NCBI RefSeq assembly: GCF_003258705.1
Contig: NZ_CP029480.1
Location: 2,728,001-2,792,000 of the forward strand
Reading direction: 5' to 3'
DNA from: Arcticibacterium luteifluviistationis
GTDB lineage: Bacteria; Bacteroidota; Bacteroidia; Cytophagales; Spirosomataceae
DNA: 64,000 nucleotides
The notes under the pieces are model-generated. The model was not told the origin of the DNA and did no database searches. It saw nothing but the letters and a program-made list of their open reading frames with translations. Position numbers and translations under genes: made by a program. Within the stretch, counting starts at the first letter, position 1. Each line of letters begins with the position of its first letter. Shown here piece after piece: positions 26,410 to 37,000 of the stretch.

Positions 26410-26417
26410 TAATTTTG
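26410..26417 (+). promoter_or_regulatory. -7 element (TAATTTTG) before the SDR gene
   Basis: An exact TAnnTTTG match 20 bases before the ATG at 26438. Confidence 0.42.
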
Positions 26418-26437
26418 CTTTTCAATTTATATAGATA

Positions 26438-27976
26438 ATGGGCGATACAGAAAAGGTAAGTCAGGAACAGATAGAGGAGTGTTTGGCGGTTTTACAAATC
26501 CTCAACTCCAACACTTCTCAAATAATTGACATTCCTGAGGATAAACGCCTTGCTCTAATAAAGGCTGCAGGTTTATTTGCACTGCCAGATAAAGAAGAGC
26601 TTTCTCGAAGAAAAAAAGAGGCCAAAAAGCTATACAAACAGCGGGCAAAACAAAAAGACAAGGAAGCGAGAAAAACCACGGGAATTCGCTCGGCTAGAGA
26701 AGCCAGTATTTTCACTGCCCCTACCATGATAGCCCTAACGGGCAAAGAAACCCAGCAAGTAAAACTAGATACGCCTAGACAATGTTATGTTTGTAAAGAG
26801 CCATTTGATTATTTACACCATTTTTATGACACCATGTGTCCTGACTGTGGCGATTTCAACTATGCTAAACGCTTTCAAACCGCAGACCTTACAGGGCAAT
26901 TTGCTTTAGTAACAGGCTCTCGTCTAAAAATAGGCTATCACATCACGCTCATTATGCTTCGTGCAGGTGCCACCGTGATAGCCACCACCCGTTTCCCGGT
27001 AGACTCTGCCATACGTTTTGCTAAAGAACCTGATTTTGCGGAATGGGGCGACCGATTGAAAATTCATGGCCTAGACCTTAGGCATATTCCTAGCGTAGAG
27101 ATATTCTGTAATTTTATAGAACAGCGTTATCCTAGATTAGATATTCTTATAAATAATGCTGCTCAAACGGTAAGAAGACCAGCTGGTTTTTACCATCACA
27201 TGATGGAAAATGAACTATTGCCAACTGATGAATTACCCCTTTTGGCTCAACAATTACTTTCGGACCATAACGCCTGCCTAAGTGAGTTAAGGACTTTGAG
27301 CACTAGTTTTTCTGATAAAGAACAAAAGAATTTGCCCGTAAGCTGGCATGGAAAACAATTAGGAATTGGTTTGAGTGCTTCTGCTCAGCTTTCGCAAATT
27401 CCGTATAGTATCGATGATTCCTTGCCAACGGATGAGGTTTTCCCAGTGGGTCAATTAGATGCTGATTTGCAGCAGGTAGATTTAAGAAAAACCAATAGCT
27501 GGCGACTGAAACTTGGCGAGATTCATACCAATGAAATGCTAGAAGTTCAATTGGTTAATTCGGTAGCTCCTTTTGTGCTTTGCAACCGTTTGGTAAATAT
27601 TATGAAAAAGGAGAATACCGGCATGAAGCACATCATCAATGTATCTGCCATGGAAGGTAAATTTCATAAATGGCATAAAGAAGACAGGCACCCACATACC
27701 AATATGGCAAAAGCGGCTTTGAATATGATGACGCTTACCTCCTCTTCTGATTTTGCTAAATACGGCATATATACCAATGCTGTAGATACGGGATGGGTAA
27801 CAGACGAAGACCCTGCTTTACTAGCAAAAAGAAAACAAGAGCTGCATGATTTTCAACCTCCATTAGATATAGTAGATGGTGCTGCCAGAGTGTTAGACCC
27901 ACTTTTTGATGGAATAAATACGGGCAAACATTGGTGTGGCAAGTTCCTGAAAGATTATAAACCTACGGATTGGTGA
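26438..27976 (+). CDS. SDR-fold protein with N-terminal zinc ribbon, catalytic Tyr replaced
   Basis: 512 residues, about twice the size of a usual short-chain dehydrogenase/reductase. Residues 50-80 are a charged Lys/Arg-rich helix. Cys116, Cys119, Cys134 and Cys137 (CYVCK and CPDCG) form a probable zinc ribbon. The Rossmann domain starts at [15 protein letters not shown] (155-170); INNAAQT (238-244) matches the NNAG block and the catalytic Ser is Ser403 in NVSAMEG. The YxxxK motif reads TNMAK (421-425): Lys425 is kept but Thr stands where Tyr is expected. An insert of about 100 residues lies between the NNAG block and the active site. The substrate is unknown and classical dehydrogenase activity is doubtful. 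Confidence 0.82.
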   Translation: MGDTEKVSQEQIEECLAVLQILNSNTSQIIDIPEDKRLALIKAAGLFALPDKEELSRRKKEAKKLYKQRAKQKDKEARKTTGIRSAREASIFTAPTMIALTGKETQQVKLDTPRQCYVCKEPFDYLHHFYDTMCPDCGDFNYAKRFQTADLTGQFALVTGSRLKIGYHITLIMLRAGATVIATTRFPVDSAIRFAKEPDFAEWGDRLKIHGLDLRHIPSVEIFCNFIEQRYPRLDILINNAAQTVRRPAGFYHHMMENELLPTDELPLLAQQLLSDHNACLSELRTLSTSFSDKEQKNLPVSWHGKQLGIGLSASAQLSQIPYSIDDSLPTDEVFPVGQLDADLQQVDLRKTNSWRLKLGEIHTNEMLEVQLVNSVAPFVLCNRLVNIMKKENTGMKHIINVSAMEGKFHKWHKEDRHPHTNMAKAALNMMTLTSSSDFAKYGIYTNAVDTGWVTDEDPALLAKRKQELHDFQPPLDIVDGAARVLDPLFDGINTGKHWCGKFLKDYKPTDW

Positions 27977-28121
27977 TAGTCAGTATACATTACCATCTTA
28001 ACTGAAATACGTTATTCGGCATATTTCAAATACTCCAATCTCTTTAGAAAGTTGTTCTAATTGAGGATTTTATTCTATAATTTCCCTAGATTTCTTATTT
28101 AGAATAAAAAGAGCTATTTAT

Positions 28122-31100
28122 ATGCCTATAAAATTTTCTCTTTTTGCTTGTCTTGTTTTCTTTAATCTATCTGCACTTGGACAAGTCAGTACGGAGTTAA
28201 TTGACCAAAGTCAGGTATATGCTATTCATCCCACCGAAGAAGGGAAAATCTATTACATTACCCGATTAGAAAAAAGGATTTTCAAAAAGTATAAAATCAC
28301 AGCTTCCTTAAACTTTTTTGATGGGTACCATTCTTACGAACTTATAAACTTACCCGGTTCATTCCCTTCCTCGGTTCGTTTTTCTATTTATCCGTACAAA
28401 AAAAATAAACTGCTAATTTTCCATCCCGCCATTCATAAAGAAGGAATTATAAACCTCTACATCTATGATATACTAACGAATACCCTTAGTGAAGTAGGAG
28501 AAAAAACGATGGATATCAATGCCATTCATCCTTCAAGCCAAGGCCTTTTCTCGATTGGTAATTCAGAATCAGGCAAGACAAGTTTTTATGAATACCGTGA
28601 TGGTCAACAGCATTTGTTGTTTGAAAAAACAGGTCAATATCAAAACATAGCACAGGCCAACGGACTTATTTACACTTTCAAAAACAAAAACGGTTTAGAG
28701 GTTTTTGATCTAAAAGGAAAAAAGGCCAAAGAATTCAATACTAGCAATATTCAAGTAGATGCACATCGCTATCAAATGCCGGATTTCTTTTTTGAAACAA
28801 AAGAAATTGTAGAAGGAAAATTAGTCTTAAATTTTGAACATATTATTCCCTCTGTACAGGTTCTAAATACAGAAACAGGAGATTTTGAATCTTTTAATGC
28901 TTCTCTAGGCGAAAATTACGGGCAATGGTACTGCGATAATCATGGAAACTCCGTTGTTCGTCAAACCGTTGGAAAAAACGCTTGTGACAATGACTTAATG
29001 TTTTATTTCAAATCAGAGAAAGGTAGATGTGTAGAACATAAACTGCCTAATACTCCGCTTTCATTAGCCTCTACGGACTTTGATAAAAATGTCTGGATAG
29101 GCCATGAAGGTGGCCTTTTCAAAGTTAGTTTTGAGAATAACTACGTTACAACTTTATTACGAGGTGCCAGTTTAAGAGCTATTTACCCACTAAACGACCA
29201 AGAAGTTTTGGTGGGCTCTGAGCATGATGGTCTTTTTCTTATTGACCGCCAAACGGGAAAAGGGAAGGCGTTTCTGGAGGAATTCAAGGAAAATGATATC
29301 TTCACACAGAACAGAGGTTTTTACAAAGACCAAAAAGAAAACATTTGGATTAGTAGTTTAAAGGGATTTACAATATTCTCTGATGGATTTAAAAGAAAAG
29401 AAAGTATCCCATTAGAGAACTTGCGTAATGCATTCCGTATGGCAAATAAGTCTATTATAGGGGTTATTGATAAAAACTATTTGCTTAGTATAAACCCAAT
29501 TAGTAGGACAAGAAAAGGCACCAGTGTTTATCCTGCATACGGCTATATTCAAAGCCAGATTACGCTAAAGGATGAAAACAAAGCTTTACTCTTTGGCGAT
29601 GGAGGCTTTTTATTATACGATGATGTGGCCGGTTCTGTAAGCATTGTAGACACTACAACTAAAGACGTAATTTCAGGATATAAGGAAAGTGAGGATATAT
29701 TCTGGTTTGGCTATGAAAACGGAAAACTAAGCCGGAATAAATGGAATGGAAAAGAGTTAAAAGAGTTAGAAGAATATAACTTAAATAGTGGTGTAGCCAC
29801 TATCACACCATCACCAGATGGTAAACTCTGGATTGCCACTTTCGAAGGTGTTGCAGTTTTTAACCCCATCACAAAAGGTTTTAGCTTTCTGGATAAATCC
29901 AGTTTAAGTCACCCGGAAAGTAACCGATTTTCATCTTTTTATGATGAGACCTACCACAAAATGTACATTGGTACGGTGGACGGATTAAGTATTATTCAAA
30001 CCGATAAATTTGAAAGCCAGAATTCAGCCTTTCAATTGTTTTTCAGCAATATTTCACAAAGCCAAAAAGACCAAGAGGAATATGCAGAATCAAGTGGATT
30101 CTTTGAAGATATTATTAACCTAGAAATACCAGCACAACGAAGGTATTTGAGACTTCGGTATTCGGCCAGCTCAGCTGTAAACAATAAAAATCTGAATTAT
30201 TTTTATCGAATAAATAATGGCTCATGGATAGACAATGGAAAACAAAACGAGCTTTTATTCCCTTTTCTTGAATCTGGAAAGCATGAAATAGAGATATATG
30301 CAGAAAACTCCGAAAACACTAAAAGTTCTAATCTCCTTAAAGCTAGCATTAACGTAGATTCCTTTTATTATCAAAAATGGTGGTTTATTTTGATAATAGT
30401 TTTGATTGCTATCAGCGTTATATACTATTGGTATAAAAGAATAAAAACAGAAAACAAAAGGCTAGAAAATACAGTAGCGGAACGTACAGATGAATTAAAA
30501 AAAGATAAGGAGACCATTGAAAACCAAGCCCTCAAACTTAGCGAATTAGATGAGTTAAAAAATCAGTTTTTTGCCAACATTTCTCATGAGCTTCGCACGC
30601 CATTAACCCTCATTATATCCCCGCTGGAAAGGCTATTAAAATCAAAAATCCCAGAAAAGGACATCCCTCGGCATTTGACCCTCATGCATGAGAATGGTCT
30701 AATCCTAAAAGACAGGATTGCGGAAATGCTGGAACTTAGCCGATTAACTGCAAACAAGGTTAAACTTAGTCGTCAAACTGTCTTTTTACCAGAATTATTA
30801 AAGAAGAATAGCCGAATATTCATTCCGCTAGCCGAAAAAAAGAACATTGATTATCAAATAGAAATAGATGTTCCTGAGGTTTACTTAAAAATAGACGAAC
30901 GGCGACTTGGCAAAATCATCCAGAACCTGCTATCCAATGCACTTAAATTTGCACCAGAATATGGACTCGTGAGATTTAAAGCAACGCTAAAGGATTCGGA
31001 ACTACGTTTTTCGGTTAAGGATAACGGTATAGGGATAAGTGACGAAAATCAACAGAAAATATTTGACCGTTTTTATCAAGTAAAACAAGACAACACCATG

Positions 31101-32036
31101 GCTAATCCTGGAACAGGAATAGGCCTAACCATGGTAAAAGAGTATTTAGATTTGATGAATGGGCAACTACACATAGAAAGTGAGGAAGGAAAAGGAAGTT
31201 TTTTTGAAGTTCTATTAAATGTTGAATTTACTGATTTTGAAAAGTTTGAAACCTTAGAGGAGAAACATCATCAAAACACTCTGGAAGAAGCACCAAAACA
31301 TATAAAGAATCTGTCAAAACCTAATTTACTATTGGTGGAAGACAATCCTCAACTTAGAGCTTATGTAAAAAGCATTCTAGAAAAAGAGTATCAAATCATC
31401 GAGGCTGAAAACGGAGCAAAAGCTATTAAAATTCTGGAAAAGAATGTCCAGGTAGATTGTATTTTGTCAGATATCATGATGCCAGAGTTAGACGGTGTTG
31501 GACTACTAAACCACGTTAGGCAAGACTCTAAGCTGCGTATCATTCCGTTCGTTTTTCTTACTGCGAAGCATAATGAGCAAAGCAAGCTAGAAGCTTTCCG
31601 TATAGGTGTAGACGATTACTTGACTAAACCTTTTGACGAAGACGAGCTCGTTTTTAGGTTACGAGCTGTTTATAAAAACTATTTAAACCGCTTAGCTGCT
31701 CACAAAGAAGATGAAAGCCAAGAGCCTGACTCTACCTTTGATTTTGCCCAAAACTTGGAATTCTTGGTTAAAACTCATTTAGGTAACGTAGAGTTTTCAA
31801 CCACATTTTTGGCAGAAAAAATGAATTTAAGTCGAAGACATTTTATACGATTAGTAAAAAAAGAGATTGGTCTAAATCCACAAGAATACATTTCAGAGAT
31901 ACGCCTTAACATGGCTCGACAACTGCTAGAAACCGAGGGTTCACAATTAGAAGATGTCGTAGAAAAAGTGGGATTCCGTGAAGTAAGGTACTTCAAGAAA
32001 CTTTATTTTAACCGATTTGGCACAAAGCTAAATTAA
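28122..32036 (+). CDS. Hybrid two-component system protein (sensor kinase, receiver and AraC output)
   Basis: A 1304-residue one-protein signalling system of the Bacteroidota HTCS type. After a signal peptide (to about residue 20), a large exported sensor of beta-propeller-like repeats runs to about 640, then a Y_Y_Y-type domain and a membrane segment near 752-772. The cytoplasmic half has a histidine kinase with the phosphoacceptor His822 in FANISHELRTPL, ATPase boxes NLLSNALKFAP, VKDNGIGIS and GTGIGLTMVKEY, a receiver with LLVEDN and the phosphoacceptor Asp1117 in SDIMMPE, and an AraC/XylS DNA-binding end (SRRHFIRLVKKEIGLNPQEYI and VGFREVRYFKKLYF). HTCS proteins usually control nearby polysaccharide genes; here the next genes are a tail-collar protein and a giant secreted protein. 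Confidence 0.94.
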   Translation: MPIKFSLFACLVFFNLSALGQVSTELIDQSQVYAIHPTEEGKIYYITRLEKRIFKKYKITASLNFFDGYHSYELINLPGSFPSSVRFSIYPYKKNKLLIFHPAIHKEGIINLYIYDILTNTLSEVGEKTMDINAIHPSSQGLFSIGNSESGKTSFYEYRDGQQHLLFEKTGQYQNIAQANGLIYTFKNKNGLEVFDLKGKKAKEFNTSNIQVDAHRYQMPDFFFETKEIVEGKLVLNFEHIIPSVQVLNTETGDFESFNASLGENYGQWYCDNHGNSVVRQTVGKNACDNDLMFYFKSEKGRCVEHKLPNTPLSLASTDFDKNVWIGHEGGLFKVSFENNYVTTLLRGASLRAIYPLNDQEVLVGSEHDGLFLIDRQTGKGKAFLEEFKENDIFTQNRGFYKDQKENIWISSLKGFTIFSDGFKRKESIPLENLRNAFRMANKSIIGVIDKNYLLSINPISRTRKGTSVYPAYGYIQSQITLKDENKALLFGDGGFLLYDDVAGSVSIVDTTTKDVISGYKESEDIFWFGYENGKLSRNKWNGKELKELEEYNLNSGVATITPSPDGKLWIATFEGVAVFNPITKGFSFLDKSSLSHPESNRFSSFYDETYHKMYIGTVDGLSIIQTDKFESQNSAFQLFFSNISQSQKDQEEYAESSGFFEDIINLEIPAQRRYLRLRYSASSAVNNKNLNYFYRINNGSWIDNGKQNELLFPFLESGKHEIEIYAENSENTKSSNLLKASINVDSFYYQKWWFILIIVLIAISVIYYWYKRIKTENKRLENTVAERTDELKKDKETIENQALKLSELDELKNQFFANISHELRTPLTLIISPLERLLKSKIPEKDIPRHLTLMHENGLILKDRIAEMLELSRLTANKVKLSRQTVFLPELLKKNSRIFIPLAEKKNIDYQIEIDVPEVYLKIDERRLGKIIQNLLSNALKFAPEYGLVRFKATLKDSELRFSVKDNGIGISDENQQKIFDRFYQVKQDNTMANPGTGIGLTMVKEYLDLMNGQLHIESEEGKGSFFEVLLNVEFTDFEKFETLEEKHHQNTLEEAPKHIKNLSKPNLLLVEDNPQLRAYVKSILEKEYQIIEAENGAKAIKILEKNVQVDCILSDIMMPELDGVGLLNHVRQDSKLRIIPFVFLTAKHNEQSKLEAFRIGVDDYLTKPFDEDELVFRLRAVYKNYLNRLAAHKEDESQEPDSTFDFAQNLEFLVKTHLGNVEFSTTFLAEKMNLSRRHFIRLVKKEIGLNPQEYISEIRLNMARQLLETEGSQLEDVVEKVGFREVRYFKKLYFNRFGTKLN

Positions 32037-32403
32037 ATCCCACCTCCTCTCAAACACCAATTACTAAACTTACTATAAGCAAGTTAACCTTAGCTGTCAC
32101 AAATTTCCGGAGAAATGTCACATTTGTCCCACAGTATTTCTGTTGCCTCCTTCATAGCCCTACTACCTTTAATCCATATCAAAAACGATATTTAGAAAAC
32201 GAGACGACTTAACCAATAAAGTCAAACCATTTTCTTTCATAATTCTGCAAAACGGGTTACATCGAGATTGATATAGAAATTATATAGCCATGAATAAAAC
32301 ATTTACTTCTTAAACTATAGGGAAACCTATAGTCAAGTCTAGCTGATTGTTTTAGTCATATTCAAAAAAGACTTTTTTTTTCAATAATTAAACTAAAAGA
32401 ATC
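32037..32403. other. Spacer before the tail-collar gene, with a GAAA-loop hairpin
   Basis: No gene apart from a trivial 7-codon ORF (32290-32313) is seen in 367 bases. A perfect 8-bp hairpin with a GAAA loop lies at 32314-32333, 70 bases before the next start codon. The region probably contains the promoter of the tail-collar gene, but I see no exact -7 match. Confidence 0.55.
32314..32333. promoter_or_regulatory. Hairpin with GAAA tetraloop in the leader region
   Basis: ACTATAGG/CCTATAGT with loop GAAA. No T-run follows, so it is not an obvious terminator; it could be a structured RNA element in the leader of the tail-collar gene. Confidence 0.35.
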
Positions 32404-33966
32404 ATGACAGGACATCTTGGAGAAATTAAAATAGTAGCTTTTAACTTTATCCCTATTAACTATGTGTTGTGTGATGGAAGAAGATTAAAGAAAACAAGTA
32501 ATCATCAACTACACCTTATTGTAGGTGATAAATATACTTATGACAATAGCGATGATACTACCTTTGCCATACCTGATTTAAGAAATCGTTTTGTACTTCA
32601 ACCTGAAACTAGTAACGGGTTGGGAGTAAAAAAGGGGGCTGATGAAATTGTTTTGTCTATGGAACAAATGCCAGAACACAACCATAATGTGTCCTTAGAA
32701 GTAGACAATATAAGTGGAAGTAGTGAGCCCGTTATTTCACCCAAAGATGCTTTTCTTAATAATCAAGCTGGTGTTTTTAGCACAGAACCTTCTACTGATA
32801 CCTTTTTGGCTGGTATCTCTCAAAACAATGTAGGAAACTCTCAGCCCATACAAATAAAAAATGCACATGTGAAAATGGTATATGCCATGTGCATTCAAAA
32901 TGACCCTAATGAAGGTACTATTGGCGAAATTAAAATCTGGCCTAATGCCAAAACAGATGGCAGCCTTGGTGCAATACCTAATGGCTGGAGACTCTGTAAT
33001 GGTGATTTATTGGCAAGTTCCCAAAATTCAGCTTTGTATAGTATAATTGGCTACCATTATGGAGGAAGTATAGCTAGAAACGAATTCAAACTACCAGATT
33101 TTAGAAACCGCTTTGCTACTGGAATAACACGCTCTGAAAAAGTAGGTGCAACTGGCGGTAAAACCAACATTAGATTAGATAAAAACAATTTACCTCCACA
33201 TAATCATTCTGTAAAATTAGGCGTAAATAATAATACAGATAGTACTCCCCACACGCAATTACCTAACAATGCATTTATAAATAGTAATGCAGGAACATTT
33301 AGTGAGGAAATATCTTCCTTAGCCACTCTGGGAGGAATCTCCCAAGAAGACAAAGGTAGTTATGAAGACATTGATGTTACAAATCCTTCTTTAGGGCTAA
33401 ATTACATTATTTGTACGCAAGGCATTTTCCCATCTGCAGGAAGTAACGGAGGTGGAGAGGGTGTATTAGGTGAAATTATATTATTCGCGGGGTTCCGAGC
33501 TCGATTTTCAAACTACATTTTATGTAGCGGGCAGAAAATAAGTATTTCTTCAAATCAGGCTTTGTTTAGTTTATTAGGCACCTCTTATGGCGGAAACGGA
33601 AGTTCAAATTTTGATTTACCAGATTTAAGAAATAAAATACCGCTTTGTGTTTCCAAACTTGTTGAAGTAGGTAAATCTGGCGGAGCTAATACTATAAAAC
33701 TAACTTCTGAAAACTTGCCTGCACATAATCATAATGTGCAATTAGCAGCTAACCATGGGGCAGATGGTAGAAGAGTAAATATTTCAGATAGTATTCTTAA
33801 TAAGGATGCAGGTATGTTTAGTACCAAAGAAACTGAAAACACCTATTTAGCAGGTATAAAGGAGCATGAATTTGTGGGCCAAGAAATTGATATACGAAAC
33901 CCCTTTCTAGGTATCAATTATCTCATTTGTATCAATGGTACTTTCCCAATAAGACCTACCCACTAA
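32404..33966 (+). CDS. Protein with three tail-collar (microcystin-dependent protein-like) domains
   Basis: 520 residues built of three related parts starting near residues 2, 170 and 353, each opening with G-x-L/I-GEIK/I-I and containing a PDLRNRF-type block (IPDLRNRF, LPDFRNRF, LPDLRNKI) and a LP/MPxHNH motif (MPEHNH, LPPHNH, LPAHNH). These are the marks of the phage tail-collar domain, also found in free-standing bacterial proteins such as MdpB. No signal peptide is seen. No other phage genes are nearby. Its stop lies 50 bases before the giant secreted protein gene, so the two may be cotranscribed. Function unknown. Confidence 0.85.
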   Translation: MTGHLGEIKIVAFNFIPINYVLCDGRRLKKTSNHQLHLIVGDKYTYDNSDDTTFAIPDLRNRFVLQPETSNGLGVKKGADEIVLSMEQMPEHNHNVSLEVDNISGSSEPVISPKDAFLNNQAGVFSTEPSTDTFLAGISQNNVGNSQPIQIKNAHVKMVYAMCIQNDPNEGTIGEIKIWPNAKTDGSLGAIPNGWRLCNGDLLASSQNSALYSIIGYHYGGSIARNEFKLPDFRNRFATGITRSEKVGATGGKTNIRLDKNNLPPHNHSVKLGVNNNTDSTPHTQLPNNAFINSNAGTFSEEISSLATLGGISQEDKGSYEDIDVTNPSLGLNYIICTQGIFPSAGSNGGGEGVLGEIILFAGFRARFSNYILCSGQKISISSNQALFSLLGTSYGGNGSSNFDLPDLRNKIPLCVSKLVEVGKSGGANTIKLTSENLPAHNHNVQLAANHGADGRRVNISDSILNKDAGMFSTKETENTYLAGIKEHEFVGQEIDIRNPFLGINYLICINGTFPIRPTH

Positions 33967-34016
33967 AAGGCAGCATACTTCAATAATTCTGGTACAAAAC
34001 TTTAATAATTATTAAA

Positions 34017-37000
34017 ATGAAAAAAGTAATACTGAGTTTACTTTTAAGCATAAGTTTTTATACCGCTAATGCCCAAAAAGTGGCTATTATCGGGGCAAAA
34101 CACTTAAATAGCACTGAAGATGGTGTTTCAATTCTAGCCTTAGATGATTTGGCTATAGGAGAGGTTTACTATTTTACAGATAATAATTATGATAATACAT
34201 CGGACAAGTTTGTCTATGAATCAGACGGTGGTGGGAGTCCAATAAAAGAGTCTGTAGTGAAAATTACGGTTACAACTGCTATTCCAAAGGGAAGTGTTAT
34301 CTATTTCAAAGAATCAGCACCGAGTTCCAGTAATGTTTTTACAGCATCTGTTACTCCTAGTTCTGGTGCTGTAACAGCGGTACATGTTGCTACCAGTGGC
34401 TCCTACTCTTTAGGTAAATTTGGAGAATCTATATACGTTTATACTGATAATAATGAAGACCCTGCTGATGGTGTTACGGAGATTCATGGTGCTTTTTTCG
34501 CGGGAACTTTAACAAGTACTAACCTAAGTGGTGGCCCTATGCCCGCCTCAGAAAACCCTAGCCCAGATTTTGCAAATGCTATAGTGGTACATAATTTCCC
34601 TCAACAAAATTATACTGTTTCTCCGTATGATGACGGACTAAATAGAGTAGAATATAAAACCTCCGTTTTAGACAGAACAGATGTAACAAAAGTAGATTTA
34701 GAAAACTCTAGCAACTATGTAATCTTTGGCAGTGACCAAGATTTATCCACCACCAAATTCACAAATTTTAATCTTGTAACTTCAAAACCAGTGGTAACAC
34801 TTACCCGAAATTTAAGTCAATTAAATGAAAACAGCTCCAGTAATTTCACATATACATTTGAAGTAGATGTAGCACCCACAAGTAATTTAGTTGTCAACTT
34901 TTCAGTAAATGGAAGTTCAGCAAACGGCATTGCAAATTTTGGTACAGACTATACCCAAACAGGAGCTACTTCAATGAGCAGCACATCTGGCACCGTAACT
35001 ATTTCGTCTGGAACTACGTCAAAAAGCATAGTCATAAATCCCACTGGAGATTCTGTTTTAGAACCTGATGAGACACTTCAACTCAGCATTACCCCTGGCT
35101 CAGAATATACGGCTGGTAGTCCAAGTGTTGCAAGTTCAATTATTATTAATGATGATGTATTAACAGTGGTACCTGATGTTGCCATTACAGGCACCAGACA
35201 TTATACAGACAATGAAGATGGTGTTAGCGAATTCTCTTTTACAGCCTTAAAAGGTTTATCGGCGGGAGCTTCGTATGTATTCTCTAGCAATCCCTTTAAC
35301 AAAAGCACGCTACTCTTTTCCAATGTTTCCACCTACCCGTCAGAATTAAAATGGACAGTTCCTACAGGCGGAATAGAACGTGGTGATGTGATTGTGGTTA
35401 AAAAAACCGCTCACAATACATTTACAGTAACTAGAAATGGTTCTGCTACATCGGCTGGAACAGTTATAAAATTAAGCCCTTCAAAGAACTTTTATATTTC
35501 TCAATATGAAGGTTTTTTCAGAGCTCATACAGATACTGACAACAATCCATATAATGGCATTACGGCTGTACATAGCCAGATTTTCACATATTCATCACCC
35601 AATTTTGGTGGAAATATGCCAGCTTCCTTAGACCTATCAACACTATACGCTGGGTCGGTTTTGGTAGATGGATTTGCCAATACTTCACCGCAAAGGTTAG
35701 AATACAAACCTACTTTAAGACCTGCCACTACAGTAGACCAAGCCGATTTTGAAAATCCAGCAAATTGGTTGTATGCAGAAGCAATGCAAGATTTATCGCC
35801 AGTGCCCTTTAATAATATTATTGTTAGCGAAGGCTCTGCAAATCCAAAAGCTACAGTAGCAATTTCTTCAGCTTCCATTTTAGAAGACTCAGAAACATCT
35901 GTTTATACATTTAGTTTAGATGCGACGGCCACTTCAGATATTACCATAAACTTTTCAGTAGCAGGTACTGCCACATTCCCTTCAGATTATACAGTTTCTG
36001 GTGCCAATTCTTATACTTCATCGGTGGGCAGCATTACCATTCCCAACGGAGCCTCTTCAGCACAATTAACCATAAATCCAGTAGCTGATGACATCTTAGA
36101 AAAAACCGAGGATATTTTAATAAGCATTACTTCAGGTATTGCTTACGACGGTGGTTCTCCTGGAAATGCAAGTGTAAATATTTTGAATGATGACGCTAAT
36201 AATACCACGTCAAAACTAGCCATCATTGGCATTAATCACTTAAGCCCCGCCAGCATGTCTTTGGTGGCTATGGATAATATTCCGGCCAATTCAACATTCT
36301 ACTTTTTAAGAAATCAGTTTGACAAGAGTAGCCTTACTTTTGAAAGCGGCGGAAAATACAAACTGGTTACCCCTAATACTTGTATTCTTAAAGGAACTGT
36401 ATTAACCATTACTGGTGGCTTGAATGGGCCTTTGACTGTAAATTGCAACAATACTTCTGACCTCCCTGAATGCGGTACAGCTACTATAATTGGTAGTGGA
36501 AATGTCTTTGATTTTTTAGATATCGGTACGCGTTACCATGTATATCAAGATGATGATGAAGACCAAACAAATGGCATTACGCAAATTCATGCCGTTTTTA
36601 ATACTGGTGGCACGTATCCATCTAATCATACAGGAGGTTTTTTAACACCCGAAGAGAATCCTAAGTCTGTCTATAGTAATGCCGTAGTGGTGGATGGTTT
36701 TCCGGCTGTTGCACCAAACCGTACCGAATTTGATGCTAGCAAAAGGAATATTAACATTTCAAGTAGTGCAGTGGAGGATATCTCAAATTACTTGCATGCA
36801 CAGTCAAATGCGACCTTAAGTTTTACAAATTTTAATGCTCAAAATATTATTTATGTAGACTCGGCTGTAGTGGGTGGATTAGCAGATGGAACATCATGGA
36901 CAAATGCATATTCAGATATTCAATCCGTCTTAGAAACTTTTGAGTCAGACTGTGCTAACTATAAAGTTTGGGTGGCCAAAGGAACCTATTATCCTACATC

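Noticed and set aside
32404-33966. Prophage tail gene
   Set aside because: There are no capsid, terminase, integrase or lysis genes nearby; collar domains also occur in non-phage proteins.
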